64,000 nt of DNA from an uncultured Opitutales bacterium (GTDB taxonomy: Bacteria; Verrucomicrobiota; Verrucomicrobiia; Opitutales; Intestinicryptomonadaceae): positions 1 to 64,000 of the forward strand of contig URAK01000001.1 in NCBI GenBank assembly GCA_900545705.1. The letters are read 5' to 3'. Of this stretch, positions 57,952 to 64,000 are shown piece by piece. The notes under the pieces were generated by a model. That model saw nothing but the letters and a program-made list of their open reading frames with translations, had not been told where the DNA came from and made no database searches. Each line of letters begins with the position of its first letter. Within the stretch, counting starts at the first letter, position 1. The translations under genes and the position numbers were made by a program.

Positions 57952-58977
57952 ATGGTATCGTATGATAAAATATTTGTCACGAATCTGCCGTCGTTTTACA
58001 AGATAAATCTATATAACGAAATAAATAAGAAGCAACGGATTCTCGCGATATTTACAGAAAGTGGAGACTCCACGCGCAATGCCGACTTCTATAAAGGGAA
58101 GATGAATTTTGACTACATAAAACTTGGCGATAGAATCTTATTATCGAAAATGTTTGCGATGTTGAGGATAATTTTTTCTTTCAAATACAACGCTATACTA
58201 ATTGGTGGTTGGGATAGTGTTATTACATGGTTTTGTGCGTTTTTATCTCCGAAAAAGAAAAACGCACTCACATTGGAATCAAGCATATTGGAATCAGATA
58301 CGGGAGGTTTAAAGGGATTTTTAAAGAGGATATTTCTAAGCCGTATATCGAAGGTTTACGCGTCTGGACAAATGCATAGAAAATTATTGGACGCACTCGG
58401 CTACAAGGGCGAAGTGGCAATTACGAAGGGAGTCGGAGTATACAATGTTGTGGAAACGCCGCCGTTTGAGCCGAAAGAGGAAGTTAGAAATTTTATTTAT
58501 GTTGGCAGATTCATACCGTGCAAAAATCTCGAAAGTCTCGTAAAGGCGTTTGAAAAATTCCCCGACTGCACGCTTACAATGGTTGGATATGGAGAGCTTG
58601 ATAAAAAATTGCGCAGTATAGCTCCTAAAAACGTGATTTTTACAGGGGCCGTCGAAAATGCGAAGCTTCCGGGCTATTATAGGAAAAACGACGTGTTTAT
58701 TCTGCCGTCATACAGCGAAACTTGGGGGGTTGTTGTTGAAGAAGCGTTGAACAACGGTATTCCTGCAATCATAAGCGAAAGAGTTGGCTGCATAGGCGAT
58801 GTTGTAGTCGATGGAAAGACGGGAATTGTGTTCTCGTTTGGTGAAGCTGACGGGTTGGTCCGCGCAATAAACAGTATTCGCGATATTCAGTTGTACGATA
58901 AGATATCGCGTAATATTAGGAATATTGACTTTGCGGGAATAAGAGCTGCCCAGATAAATTGTTATACATCAAAATAA
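57952..58977 (+). CDS. Glycosyltransferase family 4 (GT-B)
   Basis: The 341-residue protein is a GT-B glycosyltransferase of group 1: an acceptor half with FVTNLPSFYKINLYNEIN, then RNFIYVGRFIPCKNLESLVKAF and the E-x7-E donor site in FILPSYSETWGVVVEEALNNG. It transfers a sugar from a nucleotide donor to a lipid-linked glycan on the cytoplasmic side. It begins the plus-strand polysaccharide run and is followed after 1 bp by the flippase. Confidence 0.9.
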   Translation: MVSYDKIFVTNLPSFYKINLYNEINKKQRILAIFTESGDSTRNADFYKGKMNFDYIKLGDRILLSKMFAMLRIIFSFKYNAILIGGWDSVITWFCAFLSPKKKNALTLESSILESDTGGLKGFLKRIFLSRISKVYASGQMHRKLLDALGYKGEVAITKGVGVYNVVETPPFEPKEEVRNFIYVGRFIPCKNLESLVKAFEKFPDCTLTMVGYGELDKKLRSIAPKNVIFTGAVENAKLPGYYRKNDVFILPSYSETWGVVVEEALNNGIPAIISERVGCIGDVVVDGKTGIVFSFGEADGLVRAINSIRDIQLYDKISRNIRNIDFAGIRAAQINCYTSK

Positions 58978-58978
58978 G

Positions 58979-60532
58979 ATGGGAACGCCCAATCCAGACA
59001 TTATCCGCCAAAACAACCTCAGGATTCTTACAAATACGTTGATGTTGTATGTGCGCATGGCGTTTGTAATGGGTATTAATTTTTTCACTACAAGAGAATT
59101 ATTGCTTGCATTGGGTGAGAGGGATTACGGCCTTGTAAATGTCATAGGAGGTGTTGTTTCGCTATTTTCTTTTTTCGCGTCGTCAATGACAACGTCGGTC
59201 ACCCGATTTTTTAATTACGAAATAGGCAAGGGTGATTCCCGCGCCCTGAAAAATACATTCAATCTTGTGCAGATCATGTATGGGGGGATTGTGCTGGCGC
59301 TTTTTATATTATCTGAGACGGTTGGAGTTTGGGTGTTTGAAAACAAGTTGGACATTCCCGCAGCAATGGAGAAGCCCGCCTTTGAATTTTTCCAATATAC
59401 AGTTGCGACATTTCTAATCGGGGTATTTTTAATCCCTTACGAGGCGCTGATAATATCGCGCGAAAATATGAAGGTCTATTCCATAATAAGCGTGAGTGAT
59501 GCTGTATTGAAGCTGCTTATCGTCTATTTGTTGTATTTGGACTTCTTTGAGAGAATTTCTTTTTACGGAATGTTGTTGGCGGGTGTTATGAGCATAAAGT
59601 TTTTTGTGTATGCCATATACAATACCTTAAAGTATAAAGAGGCGTGCCCCGCCTTCTTCTGGGATTGGAAGATGTTTAAGGAGATATTTTTATTCGGTGC
59701 TTGGAATATATGGGGCGGAGTGGCATGGTTATTTAGCAACACACTTGTAAGCATTCTGTTAAATAATTTTTTTGGGGCGGCCGTGAACGCAGCAAGAGCG
59801 GTTGCCGTGCAAGTGTCCGGAGGGGTTTCGAGTTTTACGACAAATTTTCTTTTAGCGACAAATCCGCAGATTGTAAAATACTGGGCTGAAGGGAATCTGG
59901 ATCAATGCCGCAAGTTGACTTTAAATGCATCGCGGCTAGGTTTTTTTCTCGTTTTAATATTTGCGGTTCCATTGATTGCAGAGACTGAATTCGTGCTGAA
60001 AATATGGTTGAAGGAAGTGCCCGAATATGGGGTGATATTTACAAGGCTTGTGATAATCCAGCTTTTAATAGACGTATTTTCGTTCCCGCTGATGACGATA
60101 ATGCAGGCGAGCGGCAGAATTGCCCTTTATCAAATAACGGTTGGATTGCTGCTATGTTGCAATTTCCCATTGGCGTATATATGTTTTAAAAGCGGATATC
60201 CGCCTGAAAGCGCGCTGGCGGTTGGAATTTTTCTGAGTGTGATGTCGCTGATAGCGAGGCTAGGAATAGCAAAAGTAATTGTGGGAGTACCATTTTCACA
60301 GTATATAGTTTCAGTGATATTACCGTCGTTTGGCGGAGCTTTGCTTGCGTGCGGCGTAGCGGCAATTTCTAAGTATTTTATAAGCGGAGGGTGGCGCGAG
60401 AGTGTTTGTGTTTGCTTTTTGTCCGTATTAGGTGCGGGGGCGTCAATTTTTTTGTTTGGGTTATCGCATGCACAAAAGAAAAAGTTATTATTTATTTCGT
60501 TATATAGATTAATGGGGAAGTCCATAAAATAA
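58979..60532 (+). CDS. wzx: Polysaccharide flippase (Wzx-like, MOP superfamily)
   Basis: The 517-residue protein has about 12-14 membrane helices and the phrases FVMGINFFTTRELLLALGER and DYGLVNVIGGVVSLFSFF, typical of Wzx-type lipid-linked oligosaccharide flippases. It moves undecaprenyl-linked repeat units across the inner membrane. The neighbouring polymerase gene at 62918 fits a Wzx/Wzy-dependent pathway. Confidence 0.9.
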   Translation: MGTPNPDIIRQNNLRILTNTLMLYVRMAFVMGINFFTTRELLLALGERDYGLVNVIGGVVSLFSFFASSMTTSVTRFFNYEIGKGDSRALKNTFNLVQIMYGGIVLALFILSETVGVWVFENKLDIPAAMEKPAFEFFQYTVATFLIGVFLIPYEALIISRENMKVYSIISVSDAVLKLLIVYLLYLDFFERISFYGMLLAGVMSIKFFVYAIYNTLKYKEACPAFFWDWKMFKEIFLFGAWNIWGGVAWLFSNTLVSILLNNFFGAAVNAARAVAVQVSGGVSSFTTNFLLATNPQIVKYWAEGNLDQCRKLTLNASRLGFFLVLIFAVPLIAETEFVLKIWLKEVPEYGVIFTRLVIIQLLIDVFSFPLMTIMQASGRIALYQITVGLLLCCNFPLAYICFKSGYPPESALAVGIFLSVMSLIARLGIAKVIVGVPFSQYIVSVILPSFGGALLACGVAAISKYFISGGWRESVCVCFLSVLGAGASIFLFGLSHAQKKKLLFISLYRLMGKSIK

Positions 60533-60572
60533 AATTGACTGAGATAAGTTAATTATGTAATCTACTAAAAAT

Positions 60573-61700
60573 ATGAAGATAGGAATTGTTACATTTCATC
60601 GCGCAATAAATTATGGGGCTGTATTGCAAGCATATGCTTTAGAGAAATTTATAAAGAACGGATTGTGTTGCAAAAATGTGGAAATAATAGATTATCAAAA
60701 GCAAGCACAGAAAGAAGCCTATAAGTTATTTAGACCTAATAATAGTCTGTTATCAATAGTACAAAATCTTTATACACTCCTAAATATTAATTCCTTAAAT
60801 GCTAAATATCGTAAATATAGAAGTTTTGTAGAAAAATATATAGATCTAAGTTCTAATTCATATGACGATACAAACACTGAATTGCTATCCAAGGATTCTA
60901 CAAGGTATTCATATCTAATATCAGGAAGCGATCAGATATGGAATGTAAGAATGTCAGATTTTGATGAAAGCTACTTTCTGGCTTTTAATAACAATGCAGA
61001 AAAAATAGCTTACGCTCCCAGTTTAGGGAGGTTGGATTTTACACCATTAGAGGAAGAATATTTTATACGCTACTTAAAGACGTATAATATTCTTTCTGTG
61101 AGAGAGTATCAATCCAGTGAATATTTAAAAAAGTTTTATTCCAAGGAGATCCCAGTACTAATGGACCCGGTTTTTCTACTTTCTGCAAAAGAATGGAATG
61201 AGATATCTATAAAACCAAATGTTTCCGAAAAATATATATTATTTTACTCTTTGGGGAATGTTGCTGGAATCCGCAAATTTGTGAAGAAATTATCTCGAGA
61301 AACTGGAATTAAAGTTGTTACAATCCTTAAAAGCCTGCGCGATGTTTTTAGTGGATTTGAAAAGCGCTTCGACGCTGGCCCGCAAGACTTTCTCGGGTTG
61401 ATATCGAATGCGGAATATGTAGTCACGGATTCGTTCCATGCGGTTAGTTTCTCACTGATTTATCACCGCAAGTTTTGGGCGTTTTCCTCCTCGGAGAGCG
61501 CCGGCGAGCGCGGCTCGTGGACTCGAATTCCCAATTTGCTAAATATTGCCGGATTGGAAAATAGAATATTGAACGCCGACAACTGCGATTCTGTGAATAT
61601 TTACGAAAGTATTGACTTTAAGAAAGTCGACAGCAATCTCGTTCCACAGATAGAAAAATCGAAATTGTTTCTTAGAAAATCATTGGGCGTAATAAAATGA
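60573..61700 (+). CDS. Polysaccharide pyruvyl transferase family protein
   Basis: The 375-residue protein matches the pyruvyltransferase family (PS_pyruv_trans): N-terminal MKIGIVTFHRAINYGAVLQA, SGSDQIWN, and VTDSFHAVSFSLIYHRKFWAF near the C-terminus. Members add ketal-linked pyruvate to surface glycans. It overlaps the next gene by 4 bp. These two families are often paired in capsule loci, which suggests they act on the same step. Confidence 0.87.
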   Translation: MKIGIVTFHRAINYGAVLQAYALEKFIKNGLCCKNVEIIDYQKQAQKEAYKLFRPNNSLLSIVQNLYTLLNINSLNAKYRKYRSFVEKYIDLSSNSYDDTNTELLSKDSTRYSYLISGSDQIWNVRMSDFDESYFLAFNNNAEKIAYAPSLGRLDFTPLEEEYFIRYLKTYNILSVREYQSSEYLKKFYSKEIPVLMDPVFLLSAKEWNEISIKPNVSEKYILFYSLGNVAGIRKFVKKLSRETGIKVVTILKSLRDVFSGFEKRFDAGPQDFLGLISNAEYVVTDSFHAVSFSLIYHRKFWAFSSSESAGERGSWTRIPNLLNIAGLENRILNADNCDSVNIYESIDFKKVDSNLVPQIEKSKLFLRKSLGVIK

Positions 61701-62701
61701 TAGATCTCGTAAAAGACTCGTATTCATGCTGCGGGTGCGGAGCGTGCATGAATGTCTGCCCAAAAGGCGCGATTGATATGCGGGAGGATTCTGCCGGGTT
61801 TAAATTCCCGCATATAGACACCTCAAAATGCATAGAATGCGGGCTGTGCCTAAAAGTCTGCAAATTCGAGAATCCAGAGCTTGTCTATCCGCGCGCTGCG
61901 TACATTTGCCAGCTTAAAGATGAAAATACTCTTGCTCTTTCTACTTCCGGAGGAGCATTCAGGGCGATGGCGGAAAAAATCATAGAAAGAGGGGGCGTGG
62001 TATTCGGCTGTGCATATACGGAAAATAAAGACGGACTTGTTCCGACTACAATAGCAGTGGATAATATTGAAGAATTGTCAAAGTTAAGCGGTTCAAAGTA
62101 TGTCCAGAGTGAAATGGGGTTTGCCTACAAAAAGGCAAAAAGTTTTCTTGATAAGGGCAGGATTGTCTTATTTTCAGGTACGCCCTGCCATATATCGGGG
62201 CTATACGGATATCTGGGCAAACCATACGACAACTTATACACTACCGATTTAATCTGCCACGGGGTTCCAAACCTCAAAATGTTCCAATCGGAGCTGTTGC
62301 GGATAGAAAAAAAGTATAAATCGAAGGTAAAATATTTCTGTTTTAGGGATAAAAGTATAGTTGGGTGGACTTGGAGTACTTTTATGTGTAGTTTTAAATT
62401 GGGTAATGGGAAATCCTATTGCAAGTCCTATGAAAACATTGCATATTTTGACTTATTCCTGAAGGGTGGGGATATCACAAGAGATTCTTGTTCCAAATGC
62501 CCGTATGCGCGACAGGAGCGCGTTTCCGACATTACAATAGGCGACGCATGGGGAGCCGAGATCGCCCATCCTAATTTTGAGGAGTTGAAAGGCGGAGATT
62601 TTAACTTTAAAAAGGGATTATCTCTTGCGTTGATAAATACCGAAAGAGGCGAGAATTTTTTCAGATCTATGCGCACTGAAAAGTCAGCAGGTAGATTATA
62701 A
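61697..62701 (+). CDS. Ferredoxin / F420-dehydrogenase beta-like protein (C-terminus probably lost by frameshift)
   Basis: The frame of 334 residues has two [4Fe-4S] motifs at the N-terminus (CCGCGACMNVCPKG and CIECGLCLKVCK) followed by the F420H2-dehydrogenase beta domains (FGCAYTENKD, FSGTPCHISGL, CPYARQERVSDITIGDAWG). Such proteins occur beside pyruvyltransferase genes in polysaccharide loci. It stops soon after GENFFRSM. The usual C-terminal end with P-N-R seems to continue in another phase at 62706, so I suspect a one-base shift around 62676-62682. Confidence 0.8.
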   Translation: MIDLVKDSYSCCGCGACMNVCPKGAIDMREDSAGFKFPHIDTSKCIECGLCLKVCKFENPELVYPRAAYICQLKDENTLALSTSGGAFRAMAEKIIERGGVVFGCAYTENKDGLVPTTIAVDNIEELSKLSGSKYVQSEMGFAYKKAKSFLDKGRIVLFSGTPCHISGLYGYLGKPYDNLYTTDLICHGVPNLKMFQSELLRIEKKYKSKVKYFCFRDKSIVGWTWSTFMCSFKLGNGKSYCKSYENIAYFDLFLKGGDITRDSCSKCPYARQERVSDITIGDAWGAEIAHPNFEELKGGDFNFKKGLSLALINTERGENFFRSMRTEKSAGRL

Positions 62702-62705
62702 AGGA

Positions 62706-62903
62706 ATGGCTAAATTTAACAAATTGTTAAATTCTCCCATTAGGCAATCTCCCAACAGAGTAAAATACATGCGCGCTTTTGAGAAATCCGGAATATCTGG
62801 TTTGTATTCGGAGAGGCTGAAAATCGAATGGCTGCCGATGTTAAGACGCAAAATAGGGAAGATAATCCCAAAGTGGATAAAGAGAAGATTAAAAAAAAGC
62901 TAA
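62706..62903 (+). pseudogene. Displaced C-terminal part of the F420-dehydrogenase-like gene
   Basis: This 65-codon frame reads AKFNKLLNSPIRQSPNRVKY, like the tail of the preceding family (its members often end with a Pro-Asn-Arg segment). Extended upstream in the same phase it gives SQQVDYKGMAKFN, which joins well to ...RTEK of the previous protein. It is more likely the shifted tail than a gene of its own. It may be a true frameshift mutation or a sequencing error in the GAAAAG run. Confidence 0.6.
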
Positions 62904-62917
62904 GATAGATAAAAAAT

Positions 62918-64000
62918 ATGAAAGCAATATTTCAGGAAAAATACGACAACATTTTCATGGCTATACTTTTGATGATGGCGATGATTATCTGCACATTGTC
63001 TTATATGCCTTCGCTTACGGGGGTGTACGCTTTTATGAACGAGACGTCGGATGACAGGTTGTATTTTTCGCTAGTAGTTCTTGGGATAACAATAATTATG
63101 GGGATAGTGAATATCTCAGCATTGATGGATTCCTTGATAAAGCTTAGAATAAATCAGATTGCGATTCTATTTTATGCTGTTTCTTTAATTATTTCGATAT
63201 CTGAATTCATGTTGTTCTTAGGGAATATTTATGTGCTTGGCAGCGCATTGATGGCTTTTGTTGTAGGCACTGCTTTCGCTTTCCGGCCATATCAGATAAA
63301 AATAATACTCTATGGGTACGCAATAGTGTCTATGATGGTGGGTATTTATATGATAATATCGTACGGCGGGAGTCTTGAGATAATCGACTCATACCTGTTT
63401 TCCCATAAAAATGCTGTTTGCATAACATGGGCAATTTGCTCGGTAATTCTAGTATACTTTGCGTTTTCCGAAAGTTTTGGAATTTCAACCATCTTAAATA
63501 TAGGAGGCGCTATAATTTTTATAATAATGATTTCAGTATCGCGAGGAAGAGCGGCTCTTCTGGCTTCAATATTATGTATAGCTTTTTTGTTTATTAGGAA
63601 ATTTTTCAATGTAGGGAGAAAAAATCTAATAAATATTACTGTATTTACTTTTATAACGGCAATAGTGCTTGGTTTGCTTGTCCTAAAATTCGATGCTTTT
63701 AGTTTTATTAAGCAGGCGTTTTTGGGAGTGAATAAAGAATATGCTGATATAGACGCTTTGTCGTCAGGGCGCATAACTCTATTAAAAATGGGCATAGAAG
63801 AATTTATATCCAATCCGGTATTTGGAGGGCTTTACAGAAACGAGGATTTCGGAATGGTGCATAATTATCCGGTTAGGATATTGGCTTCGTACGGACTGCT
63901 TGGCGGCGGGGGATTTATTATTATATATCTGCTTTTTATGGTGAGAGTCTTGAAGGGAATGTTTTCTATGCAGATATTCGGGAAGTACGAAATATGGAGG
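62918..64000 (+). CDS. O-antigen polymerase/ligase-like membrane protein (Wzy), partial
   Basis: An open frame starts at the ATG at 62918 and runs 361 codons to the window edge without a stop. It is highly hydrophobic with about ten membrane helices so far. The late segment VSRGRAALLASILCI and the following periplasmic loop with SSGRITLLKMGIEEF, VFGGLY and MVHNYPVRILASYGLLGG is the Wzy_C/O-antigen ligase signature. It polymerises or ligates the glycan repeat units, in line with the flippase upstream. Confidence 0.85.
   Translation, partial: MKAIFQEKYDNIFMAILLMMAMIICTLSYMPSLTGVYAFMNETSDDRLYFSLVVLGITIIMGIVNISALMDSLIKLRINQIAILFYAVSLIISISEFMLFLGNIYVLGSALMAFVVGTAFAFRPYQIKIILYGYAIVSMMVGIYMIISYGGSLEIIDSYLFSHKNAVCITWAICSVILVYFAFSESFGISTILNIGGAIIFIIMISVSRGRAALLASILCIAFLFIRKFFNVGRKNLINITVFTFITAIVLGLLVLKFDAFSFIKQAFLGVNKEYADIDALSSGRITLLKMGIEEFISNPVFGGLYRNEDFGMVHNYPVRILASYGLLGGGGFIIIYLLFMVRVLKGMFSMQIFGKYEIWR

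Noticed and set aside
1..64000. CRISPR array or cas genes
   Set aside because: I saw no set of regularly spaced short repeats and no Cas-like protein in the window.

Overview
The window is a 64 kb stretch of a Gram-negative chromosome. It carries LPS heptose synthesis, an outer-membrane secretin, a TolC-type lipoprotein and an O-antigen or capsule cluster. The two phage-type integrases have an N-G-L-R-H-S-A-A-T-Y box that I associate with Verrucomicrobiota-like recombinases, so a PVC-superphylum organism is my best guess. This rests on family impression only, not on a search.

Layout: 1-23237 is accessory, visibly AT-rich DNA. It starts with the tail of an IS30-type transposase. A two-gene Pycsar anti-phage system (cyclase plus membrane effector) follows, directly downstream of an intact tRNA-Arg(CCT) and in its orientation. 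Then come tyrosine integrase 1 and a 47-bp copy of the tRNA 3' half. From 3325 to about 23191 lies a roughly 20 kb island bounded by two same-orientation tRNA-Arg 3' halves. It holds a metallo-beta-lactamase-fold/membrane protein pair, a type I restriction-modification operon (hsdM, zinc-ribbon protein, hsdS, recombinase, second hsdS, FRG protein, hsdR, GIY-YIG protein), a hipBA module, an orphan tRNA 5' half, an excisionase-like HTH protein, a YjjJ-type HipA protein without a clear start codon, a Fic protein flanked by duplicated operator arrays, and integrase 2.

From 24146 the sequence looks like core or long-resident DNA. Two convergent operons (24462-35337 plus; 35507-41840 minus) encode a Tad/Flp pilus machine with two TadA-type ATPases, one fused to an FHA domain, two further FHA membrane proteins, a Ser/Thr kinase and a membrane metalloprotease. 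This suggests a pilus controlled by phosphorylation. Next, on the minus strand, are manA and a five-gene set (acyl carrier protein, AMP-ligase, SDR, GNAT-like, polysaccharide deacetylase) that I read as an acyl-type modification pathway for a surface glycan. An AraC regulator precedes a MacA-MacB-MacB-TolC-like efflux operon. Two divergent pairs supply ADP-heptose (gmhA and a heptosyltransferase; hldE and gmhB).

The right end (57425-64000) is a surface polysaccharide locus: a truncated glycosyltransferase, a GT4 glycosyltransferase, a Wzx-type flippase, a pyruvyltransferase-family protein, a ferredoxin/F420-dehydrogenase-like protein apparently split by a frameshift, and the start of a Wzy/O-antigen-ligase-type polymerase that runs off the window.
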